A DNA stretch of 64,000 nt from Anadara kagoshimensis (taxonomy: Eukaryota; Mollusca; Bivalvia; Arcoida; Arcidae), in NCBI GenBank assembly GCA_021292105.1, contig CM037868.1:29331403-29395402 (forward strand), in the 5' to 3' direction. Shown here one piece after another: positions 24,583 through 35,954 of this stretch. Position numbers and translations under genes: made by a program. The stretch's first letter is position 1; the number at the start of each line of letters is the position of its first letter. The notes under the pieces were generated by a model, which worked only from the letters and a program-made list of their open reading frames with translations, ran no database searches and was not told the DNA's origin.

Positions 24583-25265
24583 TCAGTGTTACGCCACACG
24601 TCTATGCGGGGAATTTCAACGCATAAAGAGCACGCTGTTATGCGGCAAAAAGGTTACCTTCCGCCGCATAAAGAAAATATTTAAAGCACGATACGATAAG
24701 ATTCTTCACTATCATCACCTACACCTGCATCATCATTACCACCTTCACTAAAACATCATTATATTATTATTATATTGAAAAAAAATCTTATTCTGGGTCA
24801 CTAGACGCACACGTCCGCATACACTATGGCTTGATTCTTGACTCCTATGGGCAGACTAGAGGACGGAAAAGCAAAAGTCGAAATTATGCGAAAATTACAA
24901 ATTAACGACCATCAACATTACAGTCACCATCGCTACCGCTGTCGTCTCTTCAGGTCCTCCTTACAATTATTATTACCATTATCAACAGCATAAATTCTCA
25001 ATTGTCACCGTCGTCATCATTTATGTCACCACCACGCCATCATTAATGTCACCACTACCGTTTTTGCCGAGATATAAGCTCTTTTTAAGATAAGTTAAAG
25101 TAAGTACTCTATGCGTCAAAAAGGCACCCTTGCGCCGCATATAAGCAACACATCTTTATGCGTTGAACGCCGCCGCATAAACGTGACCGACCTTTTTATG
25201 CGTTGAAATTCCCCGCATAGACGCATCGGGAACGTTTATGCGGCAACACTGCTATGTGGCGTTAC
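24583..25265. mobile_element. Non-autonomous DNA transposon with inverted termini
   Basis: The left end holds 'gttacgccacacgtctatgcggggaatttcaacgcataaa'-type sequence and the right end holds its reverse complement (tttatgcgttgaaattccccgcat...gtggcgttac). The termini GTTACGCCACA and GTAACGCCACA are inverted. The flanks share AACGCTC (24576-24582 and 25266-25272), a probable 7-bp or longer target-site duplication. Subterminal ATGCGGC and ACGCATAAA motifs recur in both orientations. The middle is filler rich in 'catcatca' trinucleotides. There is no transposase ORF, so it must have moved in trans. hAT-type is possible but not shown. Confidence 0.75.
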
Positions 25266-26078
25266 AACGCTCAACTTACTGACACCGAGCTATGGGATGA
25301 AATGTTAATGGCAAAGAGCAGATGATTGGAATATATTGGTAATTGCTGTATCTATTGGATATGTTTGATAATGTAAAACTCTATTTATGCTAAAGAAAGT
25401 TTAATATGTATTGCACTTGCACACTATAATTGGAATGTAACATCCAGAAACTAAAATCGACTATATAATATGAAATGGTAAAATGAAAGGCTGGAAACAT
25501 GTACTTGTCAAGCGGACAGCGCCAATTGCTCTGGTTTGAATCCAAACATTGATTGTATCTACTGGTGGGCAATGTTTTAATAAAAGTTTTTGATGCCCAA
25601 GTTTTATTGGTAATGTGATGCACTCGCACATTTAAAATTGAATGTAACACCCAGACACTAAAGTTGACTTTTTAAAACGAAAACAAAGGTAAAATAAAAC
25701 ACTGGAAACATGTACAAATACGGAAATGTGTACTTGGAAATGTCCAAAACAACGTAACACGACACAACAAATGAAAATACAGACTTAACACACACTATTG
25801 CTGAGGATACTGATTATACATTTACTTTTACACATTTCTGGTTGACACAAATGAGAAAAAAATGCTATTATAAAATACTAATGACTTGTCGATTCAAATC
25901 AAACTTGCAAGATGAAATAAAACAGTACAGATCATTCTAGTGGCTTGTCGTTTCCCAACTTGTAGTAAATCTAGACAAACTTCATTGGAATTATTTTGAG
26001 TCATAACCGTCGCTATTATTTACCGTCTGAGAGAGACTGCCGATTTGGCCGAATAGTCAATGTCAGATTGTTTTGATT
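25266..26078. other. Non-coding sequence with a diverged duplicate
   Basis: Two related segments, near 25417-25505 and 25620-25712, share 'ttgcac/gcactcgcac...ttggaatgtaac..ccaga.actaaa..tcgact...ggaaacatgtac'. This is a ~200-bp-spaced imperfect direct repeat. No gene is seen; the 86-codon minus ORF lies over it. Confidence 0.5.
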
Positions 26079-26262
26079 GATTAAATGTGGTTTTACGTCT
26101 TGGTTAAGAATATTTCACTTATGTCGAGACGTCACCTGCTGTAGGTGAAGTATCAGAATTTTTATTTACCCGTTTTGCGGCGAGTTCAAGGCAATGTGCT
26201 GTGAGGGTTCTTTGGCTGCCATGACGCTGGACATTGGTCTTCCGAAGAACCCTGTAGCTTGC
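26078..26262 (-). mobile_element. tRNA-derived SINE (mollusc '-ataagtgaaatattctt-' family)
   Basis: Read on the minus strand the end is 'gtgacgtctcgacataagtgaaatattcttaaccaagacgtaaaacca'. This is the characteristic 3' part of a SINE I know as common in bivalves. Preceding it is a body 'gccaaagaaccctcacagcacattgccttgaactcg'. The same tail occurs at 30.25 and 30.69 kb (plus strand) and 61.1 kb (minus). Confidence 0.65.
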
Positions 26263-26583
26263 ATTTCTAAATACAGCGTGCTTGACGAAATACGAAAGAA
26301 CTTTTACTACCAATTACCAAGTCTTCGTCTTGTAACCCAACCTCCCACATACAGAACGTGTGCATTCTTCCAACTGAGTTACTTGTTCAGATTATTTTGA
26401 AAGTCATGTGTCAAAACCATCACCCCTATTTGCCGCCCGAGACTAGAACCATTCGATTCTATGTTTGTTCTTAAATTAAGGCAGAAACTGAACTCGTGGG
26501 CAAAGATTCCTTATGATGATGTAAATACATATTATAAACACTGTGTGTATGTACAACACTCAGTATCAGGTCGAGTCCTTTTT

Positions 26584-29112
26584 AGCTCACCTGGCCTAAA
26601 GGCCATGTGAGCTTTTGCCATCACTCGGCGTCCGTCAGTCCGTCCGTCCGTCAGTCTGTCAGTCCGTCTGTAAACTTTTCACATTTTGTCTATCTCCTCT
26701 GAAACCCCTGAACCAATTTTAACCAAACTTTACAGGAATGATGTATAGGAGGTCCTTTACTTAGATTGCCGAAATTTTTTTGATCCGCCAAAAAACATGG
26801 CTGCCAGCGCAGAAGATAGTTTAACATTAGACCCTATGGGAAAAATGCATTTTTGCCTATGTCCTCAGAAATGACTGAAGCAAATTTAACCAAACTTTAC
26901 AGGAATGGTGTAAGGAAGGTCCTTTACTTAGATTGCCAAAATTTTTCTGATCTGTCAAAAAACATGGCTGCCAGCGCAGAAGATAGTTTAACATTGGACC
27001 CTATGGGAAAAGCATATATTTGCTATCTTCTTTGAAACCGCTGAGCCAATTTGAACCAAACTTTACAGGAATAATGTATGCAAGGTCATTTACTAAGATT
27101 GCCCAAACTTTTCTGATCCGCCAAAAAAATGGCCGCCAGGGCCAAACAAAGTTTAACATTGGGCCTTATGGGAAAACGCACATTTTGGCTATCTCTTCTG
27201 AAACAACTGAAGCCAATTCAATTAAACTTTACAGGAATAATGTATGGAAGGTCTTTTGCTAAGATTGCCGAAATTTTTCTGATCTGCCTAAAAATATGGC
27301 TGCCAGCGGGGAACATAGTTTAACATTGGACCCTATGGGAAAAACACATTTTGGCTATCTCCTCTGAAACTATTGAAGCAAACTTAATCAAACTTTAGAG
27401 GAATGATGTATAGAAGGTCCTTTACATAGATTGCCAAAATTTTCCTGATTGACCAAAAAACATGGCTACCAGCGCAAAAGGTAGTTTAACATTGGACCCT
27501 ATGGGAAAAACACATTTTTGACTATGTCCTCAGAAATGACTGAAGCAAATTGAACCAAACTTTACAGGAATGATGTATAGATGGTCCTTTACTAAGATTG
27601 CCAAAATTTTTCTGATCCGCCGAAAAACATGGCCGCCAGGGCAGAAGATAGTTTAACATTGGACCCTATGGGAAAAACGCATTTTTGACTATGTCCTCAG
27701 AAATGACTGAAGCAAATTGAACCAAACTTTACAGGAATGATGTATAGATGGTCCTTTACTAAGATTGCCAAAATTTTTCTGATCCGCCGAAAAACATGGC
27801 CGCCAGGGCAGAAGATAGTTTAACATTGGACCCTATGGGAAAAACGCATTTTTGACTATGTCCTCAGAAATGACTGAAGCAAATTGAACCAAACTTTACA
27901 GGAATGATGTATAAAAGGTCCTTTATATAGATTGCCAAAATTTTTCTGATCCGCCAAAAAACATGGCTGCCAGTGGAGAACATAGTTTTACATTGGACCC
28001 TATGGGAAAAGCATATATATGCTATCTCCTCTGAAGCTAGTGAAGCAAATTAAACCAAACTTTACAGGAATGATGTATAAAAGGTCCTTTACATAGATTG
28101 CCAAAATTTTTCTGATCCACCAAAAAACATGGCTGCCAGTGGAGAACATAGTTTCACATTGGACCCTATGGGAAAAGCATATATATGCTATCTCCTCTGA
28201 AGCTAGTGAAGCAAATTAAACCAAACTTTACAGGAATGATGTATAAAAGGTCCTTTACATAGATTGCCAAAATTTTTCTGATCCACCAAAAAACATGGCT
28301 GCCAGTGGAGAACATAGTTTCACATTGGACCCTATGGGAAAAGCATATATATGCTATCTCCTCTGAAGCTAGTGAAGCAAATTGAACCAAACTTTACAGA
28401 AATGATGTATAAAAGGTCCTTTACATAGATTACCAAAATTTTCCTGATCTGCCATAAAACATGGCTGCCAGTGGAGAACATTGTTTCACATTGGACCCTA
28501 TGGGAAAAGCATATATTTGCTATTTCCTTTGAAGCTACTAAAGCAAATTGAATCAAACTTTACAGGAATGATGTATGAATGGTTCTTTACTTAGATTGTG
28601 GACATTTTTTTGATCCGCCAAAAAGATGGCTGCCAGCACAGAACATAGTTTAACCCTATGGGAATAGCATATATTTGCTATCTCCTCTAAAAGCTACTGA
28701 AGCAAATTGAACCAAACTTTATGGGAATGATGTATGGAAGGTCCTTTACTTAGATTGACAAATTCAAATTGCCCGTTTCATTTACAATAAAGGCAAAACA
28801 CTTTCAAAATCTCGGAAGCTGAAATTTCATTGGACAATAAATGTTACAACAATGGCTCATTCACATATGCCCCTAAACTGTGTTTCCTCAGATCTCCCAC
28901 TCCGCGCCTATATCATAAATGGGGGAGCAAGCGAGAGATGTGATTTTAATCAGATTGAAAAAACTGTGAATGGTACATATAGTTCTACAGTGATTTCCTT
29001 AGCCATTCTGTCTGATATAAACAGTGCATTTTTTCATCACTGGAATACAAATTTGCTTTAAAAGCATTTTAGTCAGGTGAGCGATACAGGCTCAGCCACA
29101 CTGAGCCTCTGG
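26584..29112 (-). mobile_element. Pearl/Helentron-like non-autonomous element with core repeats
   Basis: The left edge is a hairpin AGCTCACCTGGCC-taaa-GGCCATGTGAGCT (26584-26613). Next is a GTCC/GTCT tetranucleotide tract, which is (ACRG)n on the minus strand (26629-26674). Then come about 12 tandem ~167-bp core units (26690-28760), and a single-copy segment ends in 'gtcaggtgagcgatacaggctcagccacactgagcc' (29073-29107). The order terminus, core repeats, (ACRG)n, hairpin matches what I recall of the bivalve 'pearl' family, now grouped with Helitron/Helentron-associated elements. There is no Rep-helicase gene, so it is non-autonomous. ORFs of 60-80 codons inside are repeat readings. Confidence 0.75.
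26690..28760. repeat. ~167-bp tandem core repeats, 12 copies
   Basis: The landmark 'acatggctgcc'/'acatggccgcc' recurs at about 26796, 26963, 27130, 27295, 27461, 27628, 27795, 27962, 28127, 28294, 28460 and 28626. The spacing is 165-167 bp. Other fixed blocks are 'ccaaactttacaggaatgat' and 'ttggaccctatgggaaaa'. Adjacent units near 27540-27880 and 28020-28360 are nearly identical, so duplication was recent there. Confidence 0.93.
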
Positions 29113-29162
29113 TTTCGTAGCCGTATCACTACGAGTAGCGCTTGCGCGAAGAGTAGTGATAC
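29113..29162. repeat. Imperfect 20-bp-stem hairpin
   Basis: Arms GTATCACTAC (29123-29132) and GTAGTGATAC (29153-29162) are perfect inverted copies. They extend outward as tttcgtagcc and agcttcgaaa (8 of 10 paired), with a 20-nt loop containing gcgcttgcgc. It lies at the edge of the pearl-like element. Confidence 0.8.
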
Positions 29163-29396
29163 AGCTTCGAAAAAAAGACGAGACCTCATACAAAGGGTTG
29201 TACATACACACTGTGTATATAATATTTTTATCTAACATTTCCAATTACGTTATTTAAAATAATGAAAAAAACAATACTTTATGTGAAAAAATAACATTTT
29301 ACCACAGAAAACCACTGAACTATGTTATGACCGACAAACCCAAGACTCCCTGATGACGTAACAATGAGAAAGTGCACGTGCGCTTTACCGCCAATG

Positions 29397-29435
29397 TTGT
29401 ATCACCACACTTAGCACCACAGTGTGGTGATACAA
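29397..29435. repeat. Perfect 15-bp-stem hairpin
   Basis: TTGTATCACCACACT (29397-29411) and AGTGTGGTGATACAA (29421-29435) pair completely around a 9-nt loop. They share the GTATCAC core with the hairpin 260 bp upstream. Confidence 0.9.
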
Positions 29436-30104
29436 GATTCTGTATCATACGTGTTCGATAAAACTTGTATTTCGTCAAATCAGATAGAAAAACTAGTCTA
29501 ATGTTAGATAAAAAGGAATATTATTCCCATCATGTTGGGGAAAAAGCTGGTACATGCCCTTCAACGCTTGTAGTAATGTTTACACAATGTATTCATCAAC
29601 TGTTAAAGCTATTTGAGGGTTGGAGAAAGAGCACTATGTGTATTTTTCTATCGACAGTGTGTTAACAGCTTCGTAACGGAATACAGTAAACTTCCGAACT
29701 TCCGTGTTGTCCTTGAACTGAAATGGAATAAAACAATTACTACAGCGGTCTTCGGAGACAAATACTAGTACCCCCGTCATCGCCTAGTGGTTATTTTTAA
29801 GTTTTGGCCTTGTTACCTTGACCTATGCGCCTAAATTTGGTATGCGACACATCATCTCATGTCGGTTGAAATTTGTGCCATGTTTGGTCAAAATCCACCA
29901 ATAGGCATGAAAGATATGGACTGGTGCGATTGAGATATTTTGGGGTTTGGGAAATTCCTATTTTATATGCCAGGTACCGAAGAGACAACAGCATACATAC
30001 AGTACTTGGCAATAGCAAAAGAAGCGTCACAACAGTAATCGAACACTAAAATGCTAGAATCGAACTTCCGTGTGGTAAGGGGGGTAACTCGACTTAAATT
30101 TTTA
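29436..30104. other. Non-coding sequence, possible repeat relic
   Basis: The stretch around 29805-29910 ('ttggccttgttaccttgacc...gccatgtttggtcaaaatccacc') resembles core repeats of bivalve elements, but I cannot place it. A 66-codon ORF (29465-29665) has no recognisable feature. Confidence 0.4.
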
Positions 30105-30310
30105 TTGCTTGGTGCCCAAGATGTCTAAAGCATGCGGTAACGGACCACAACGCCTAGGTTAGAATCCCACTCGCGACATCATAGTTTTTTTGTCAGTTTG
30201 TTTGCAGATGGGCGGTGATTTTCTCCGGCACTCCGTGTCCTCAGACACCCAATAATTGACCACCTCGATATAAGTGAAATAATCTTAAACCCCATTACAC
30301 CACTCCCGTC
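30105..30310 (+). mobile_element. tRNA-derived SINE
   Basis: A tRNA-like head (A-box area 'tggtgcccaagatgtctaaagc', B-box area 'aggttagaatcccac') is followed by a body 'ggtgattttctccggcactccgtgtcctcag'. The tail is 'cacctcgatataagtgaaataatctt', the conserved tail shared with the copies at 26.1 and 30.69 kb. Confidence 0.6.
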
Positions 30311-30479
30311 TACTCTCTATCATGCCTCTTCTTTAGTTCTTTTTCTTCGTCCTCTGAGGCGGTTTTACAATCGTTGGCGTATGACCATTCTATCTTCTGC
30401 ACTGACTGACCGTCGAAGTCATGCCTTCCTATAATGTCATGACTCAATGTACTTGTACTGACAAAATGCTAATATTAAA

Positions 30480-30746
30480 ATCATTTGTGGGTTCGAACCT
30501 CAACCGGGCCTGGCCAAGACTTTAAAGTAGGTAGTGACTGTTCTTTCGCCAAGCACTCGGCATTACTGAATGAAAGTCACGGTTCTTTTGGATGGGAACG
30601 AGGTCCTGTGTCACGTAGGCTACCATCCTTTAAAATGCCATCATCGCAACGCACGGTCAAAATTGCTGCACCTTCGCCTATAGCTGGCGACATCTCGATA
30701 TAAGTGAAATATTCTTAACTTGTACGTTAAACACCATTTCTCAACT
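30480..30746 (+). mobile_element. tRNA-derived SINE with full tail
   Basis: B box 'gtgggttcgaacctc' at 30487-30501, then a body with 'gtcctgtgtcacgtaggctacc' and 'caccttcgcctatagctggcgacatctcg'. The tail is 'atataagtgaaatattctt...gtacgttaaacacc'. This is the most complete copy of this family in the window. A 72-codon ORF through it is not a gene. Confidence 0.7.
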
Positions 30747-30799
30747 CAACTCTAACAGTAAATCAATTTTTACTTGTCTTTGCATGCTCCCTTGAATGA

Positions 30800-30965
30800 A
30801 TGGATAAACAGCGACAGTAGTTACTACGTGCGGCTTTCATCGCCTAGGTTCAAATCGCCTTCTAGAAAGATGCGAGTACGTTTCTCGTCTAATCTCCCGA
30901 AGGTTGACCTACGGGTTTTCTCCACCATTTTAGAACTTATAAAGTATCGATGTAAACACCATAAC
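30800..30965 (+). mobile_element. tRNA-derived SINE (partial)
   Basis: B-box-like 'cctaggttcaaatcgcc' is followed by 'gtttctcgtctaatctcccgaaggttgacctacgggttttctcc' and a decayed tail 'tcgatgtaaacaccata' that runs into a TA microsatellite. It forms a plus-strand cluster with the two SINEs before it. Confidence 0.55.
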
Positions 30966-30980
30966 TCTCTTCTCATTCTT

Positions 30981-30982
<2 letters not shown>

Positions 30983-31021
<39 letters not shown>

Positions 31022-31056
31022 TGTCTTACACAGTATATATATATATATACTGTGTA
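30983..31056. repeat. (TA)n microsatellite and 32-bp perfect palindrome
   Basis: A TA run at 30983-31021 is followed by CTTACACAG...CTGTGTAAG (31025-31056), a perfect palindrome with a TA centre. Overlapping 128- and 110-codon ORFs (YIYIYI) are repeat translations. Confidence 0.92.
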
Positions 31057-31278
31057 AGAAAAACAATGCACTTCCAATTATAAAGTTGTTACATGTGAGT
31101 GATAAAGGTCTACTTTTCAAGTTGTGTTTATCTTTCATTATTCCATTGCAATACATGTAATATATTTTGTATTTGTAATTTTGAAATCAGTTTTGAAGTG
31201 GCGAATAAAATTTAATTTTAATAAATTGAAAAGAAAATATATGATAAAAAAATGATGATTAAATAAAGTAAAATTTAG

Positions 31279-31285
31279 AAAAAAA
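31279..31285 (-). terminator. RNA polymerase III T-run terminator of tRNA-Ala
   Basis: Seven T residues on the minus strand begin five bases past the tRNA 3' end, which is the normal Pol III stop. Confidence 0.85.
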
Positions 31286-31290
31286 TTCAG

Positions 31291-31362
31291 TGGAGATGCG
31301 GGGGATCGAACCCCGGGCCTTTCACATGCAAAGCGAACGCTCTACCACTGAGCTACATCCCC
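31291..31362 (-). tRNA. tRNA-Ala (anticodon TGC)
   Basis: The minus strand gives a complete 72-nt cloverleaf. The acceptor GGGGATG pairs with CATCTCC (one G-T). A box TAGCTCAGTGG is followed by D-arm TAGAGC, then anticodon stem TTCGC/GTGAA with loop TTTGCAT (anticodon TGC, plus-strand gca at 31328-31330). The T arm with B box GGTTCGATCCC comes last, and the discriminator base is A. There is no intron. Seven A residues on the plus strand at 31279-31285 provide the minus-strand T-run RNA polymerase III terminator. Unlike the SINE heads in this window all four stems close, so I call it functional. Confidence 0.95.
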
Positions 31363-32980
31363 GCTCATAATAGTTACCTGGCTAAAATTATCTTTGTTGT
31401 TTGAAGTCATTGTAGCGCTTCTGAAACGGTAGTGCGGTCATTACTTATTTTTCTAAAATAAAAAATTTAATAATTTGCGTTTTAATTAATCTAAGTATAT
31501 CTTAGTACAAATCCCTTTTTGTAGCGAAGGCGGAATTTATATATACGGTAGCGGTCCTTTCCTGAAACAATTATGGTATAAGGGAGGTAACTCTGACAGT
31601 CTTATTTACTTTGTCAAATCTCAATATTAATTAATGTGTGATTTGTCTCTGGATAAAGAAATTAAATTTTGATAATATTTTGAATGTTGACTATGCATTT
31701 AGACACTGCGGCTTGGAAAAAATGAAATATGTGGCAAAAACATTCATGGTATCTAAAATAAAAATTATATAGGCAGATTGTCGCAATAGTAAGTTGAATA
31801 ATGCATACGCAGGCTGACCAATCAAATTTATTCGGTACATTTTTAGTGTGCAAGGTTGCAATTTAGGTTCTTGTTTTTGTACGATTACACAAAAATTCCG
31901 ATTTTTTAGTACTTTTTATTAAAAAAAACTGTCAAAATGGAAATCCGGCTCATTTATCCTTTTTAATTTACCCGTCCTTTTATCTGTTTTATGGTATAAA
32001 TCCGTCAAAAAACGGATAAATCCATCGAATTGGTCAGCCTGCATCTATATACTAGGTGATGACATGACGATCTAACGAGTCGTGACTGTTGATACTGTAG
32101 AAACCCCGTACATACATAAGATATTAATGGTATTCTAAATATCTTACAATATTCGCAAATTTAGCAAAAATCACGTTTTATTCATGAAAGATTAAAACAA
32201 TGCATTACTATTCTTCATGGGAATAGATATAATGGTCTAACGTCACAGTTTAAACCACGGAACACGGTTTACGGGCGCAAGTTCATTCCGCGTCGACTTT
32301 TAGGATCCGTATATCGGCATGTGATAACTTTTTTCACTTTAAACAGACTATTAGAACTCGATCATCGAGATGCCAAGGCATACAGTCTGAAGTCGAAAGA
32401 TTTTAGTTTGATTGGAAAATTTGTCAGTTCGCTTGTCGAAAGTAAGATTTTTTGTATTCCGGTTTCCCCCGCCATTCCACAACTCGCCGCCTCGATTTAC
32501 AATTTGACTGATGGTCGGGCATGATAGAACTTCATTTATATATACATGTATATATAATTCAGATTATGAACACTGGGAACAATGTGCGTTAAATAAAGTT
32601 GACCGTCAGCATGGTGTAAGAAAAACAGCAGGCCAGGAACAATCTAAGTCATCTTCCTGAAATAAATCAGTGACAGCTGATGTGATCTTTTTAGTTTTAT
32701 TTAAAGGTAATGAAGTCCTTGTCTTGTTACTATAATTATATATGACATGAGGGTGTTATAGTAGGACATGGACACGTGTGTCATCAACCCTCATGACATA
32801 AGTTTCAACGATTTTGTCACAAAAGGTTTGCAGTAATGATGACATGGTATCGAGGTCAAACTTTGACTCGGTGGTTTGAACTTTCGTTTTTGGGTCTATT
32901 ATATTAAAAAAATTAAACTTTTATACTCAAAAATGTATAGAATTATAGAAAACTGTTTCTTCCAAATATTTCTCCCTTAG

Positions 32981-33016
<36 letters not shown>

Positions 33017-34525
33017 ATAATTAAGTTGGATGTTAAAGTAATGGTTATTTTCTGTAAATTTGGTTTAACGAAGAGATAAAAGAAACCAGGTCAAATTTGT
33101 TAAAAATACATAGAATCATTAGTTTACGCATGGATTCACACGGAAATAAATAAACCGAGATTTCACCTCAGTTTTGTAACAAAGGTAGAAGAATTCTTTT
33201 TATTTTGCTTATTTATATTTACGATTTAAAAATAGGGCATTGCTCCAGCATTACTTTGTGTTTGTTAAATTTGTGTTTGTTTTGTTGACACTTCACTATG
33301 ATGTGGGTTACTGCGCTCCATAATATTGATCCAGGATTCTAGATCTCTCTCTCTCTCTCTCTCTCTCAATATTGTATTTGCATTCTCATGATGTAATTAA
33401 CAATTTCCATTTATTATATATAAAGCATAAATGAAAGAAAGATCAAAAACAATTAAACATGTTTTTTCCCTTAAAGTATACCTACACTCTTCCTTCTATT
33501 GTGTAAAAACACCAAGCTCGGGAATGTTAAGACAATTTTTTGCTTGTATAAGCACATGAAAACATACTCTTACAACTATATCTGACATGGCTTCGTTGAT
33601 TTGAATTATAAACATCATATATTGGATGTGTACACATTTTAGTGTTATTTATGTTTGTTTATTTATTTATTATCTGTCTGTAACAACACGAATCCCCCAG
33701 TATCGCCGTGGTCAGTGCCTTTGATGTCCTTGCAATACATCTCTCCTAATAATTCACGGATGAATGCGCACCAATCAACGTGTTTCATTTGGATGTAAAT
33801 TTCAGGTCAAAGGTGAAATGCGACACATGGCTTCGTATATATTATATTACACATTTCGTAGTAAATGCAATATTGACAGGATGTAATAGAGACAGTGGTA
33901 ATGTTAATTATATTATTTTGACATGGAATGAAGAAATCGAATTAATTTCAAAGTGGATTAACTTTTCATAGATTAATAGATATGGATACAGAATTCAAAG
34001 GTATAGTTTATTGTTTAAGCTTTAAATTTTATTTTCCGTTTTAATTTTTAGTGACAACAAGAAAAAAGGAAACATTTCATATAAATATTGTATTTCAAAT
34101 TTTTACTTATAGTTTCCTTGATACAAGATCGCGGTATGTTGTTGTTTTTATTGGTTCCCTGAATTTTGATGAAAGAGAATAGCATACACAAGGAAGACGC
34201 TTATAAATTATTGCATAAAAATACCAGAGTTGTGTGTCTATCCTTCAAATTTATCTCCTGTCTTGAGTATTAATTATTTTGAGGAATAAGGGAAATTTTT
34301 TTTTTAAATAATACGCAAAATTAAGTTGCTTGATCCGAATGTTGCATTACACCGGTAAAGAGTATTGGCGTGGCTTCAAATTGAATTTCATGAGACCGTT
34401 AACAAAATGGAAAATTAGGCGTATAAACCAAAGCTACATAACTAAAGTTAAGTAGTGGAGTTAATTCTTAATCCTATCTTTTTATACCTCAGCCTAAATT
34501 CTTTCACGTGCACCGTCATCAGTTC
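31363..34525. other. AT-rich non-coding sequence
   Basis: I see no supportable gene. The ORFs at 32321-32524 and 33780-33971 (63-67 codons) carry no recognisable motif. Simple repeats are (ATT)n at 32987-33014 and (CT)n at 33345-33367. Confidence 0.45.
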
Positions 34526-34527
34526 TA

Positions 34528-34684
34528 GAATGGTGGATGAAGCCGGAGTACCCCAAAAAACCACCTTGGGATCTGACAAACTTTACCACACTTCGGATCT
34601 ATCCGAGCATGATAAGAATTTTGACTGCGAAAGACACTATGATTCGTAAGCAGACATCTTAAACCACTCGACCACCAGCGCACT
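34528..34684 (-). mobile_element. SINE copy ('gaggaaac-ggagtacc' family)
   Basis: The plus strand reads 'gatgaagccggagtaccccaaaaaaccacc...ctgacaaacttt' and ends with the tRNA-like head complement 'ttaaaccactcgaccaccagcgc'. This is the same layout as the 2760-2946 copy. Confidence 0.65.
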
Positions 34685-35385
34685 ATAATCTTGATCTCAG
34701 TTTGTCGAATTTAGGACTATATTTAGAAGTCCATATAGATACTGGTAAAATCAAGCATTGTATGTCTCTTTTGGGAATGTTATGTAAAAATTAATTAGTA
34801 TGTGGTAGAGATGAATCTCCAAAAAGTAGGTTATATCGACCCATGATTAATAAATATGTAATCTGTTAGTAATAAGACGTGTCTGACATCACACTATAAC
34901 GTACATCTGTGACATGATAGGTCGACAAGTTTAAACCCAGTAGGTTGACCTTTAACCTTGTCATTTGACCTCTAAATTTCAATATTGTAGCATAAAGCTA
35001 AATGAATTGAGTATTCAAATTTCTTTATTGAATTTATCGAACAAAATCTCTTCTTAAATAACAAAATTTTATCGATCATGTCGATATTGATATTAGACAG
35101 GTCATATTTAGATGAGGCAGGTCACAGTTGTTGACCTATCCTGATCGATACATCAGATGATGATGGTTTACTTATCAACATGCCAGATAACACAGATGTT
35201 GATTACAGCATGTTTGCTGTTACACGTGTAATACACATTGTGATATATTATTTATATATATGGACGTGCAATAAACTCGACCGGCTAATTATTGATTTAT
35301 ATCTTGTGTATTCCCATGTACGTGTAAATATTATGCATGTTGTAAGATAATCATATCACATATATAATAAACGTACACAAGTTAA

Positions 35386-35507
35386 CTACTGTCATGTGTT
35401 ACATCTTAATTTTTATGAAATAATACATTCAAAGGTAGCACATGACTGGTTTTGAATGTATTATTTCATAAAATTCAAAAGTAACCGATGATATGACACT
35501 ACAGTAG
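35386..35507. mobile_element. 122-bp hairpin MITE
   Basis: Termini CTACTGT and ACAGTAG are inverted. Inside them TTTATGAAATAATACATTCA (plus two more bases, 35412-35433) and its exact complement (35451-35472) form a 22-bp perfect stem around a 17-nt loop containing 'gcacatgac'. Diverged relatives with 'ttgaat.tt.tatgaa' and 'tagcacatgac' occur near 45.09, 45.66 and 47.69 kb. The perfect stem also looks like a small-RNA precursor, but dispersed relatives favour a MITE. Confidence 0.6.
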
Positions 35508-35954
35508 AAAGATCATGTGCTCAGTTTGAGCAGCATTGTGTTGCATTGTTTCAAACTGTGTATTGCCAAGTTTGTCTTATTTTTCAAACATTAAAGCGTC
35601 CAATTAACAGAGTCATAGCTGTAATTCAAATAGCTTCCCATGCATTCTCAGTTTCCATGCTCATCTAATCGGTAAATATGAAATAGCCAATACACCTAGT
35701 GTGCAGACTAGACGCTCCTAGCCCGGGTGACAAATTCAGCAGTATTATATATTGTAAACAAATTTGATAAGTAAAACCGTTTTACTCAACTACAAAGAAA
35801 CGCATCTAGAACAAACTCCATGCAGTTTGATATCTCTGGAATCTAACCGTACTATCAAGTGGAGTTTATATTATATTTCAATTAACTGATTTAAACTAAG
35901 GACCAATGGAGTCTTGTTCCAGTAGGGTAACGATGTATAAATGCAATCGAAATC

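Noticed and set aside
30774-31160. 128- and 110-codon overlapping ORFs
   Set aside because: They cross a TA microsatellite (YIYIYI) and a SINE, and they overlap antisense to each other.
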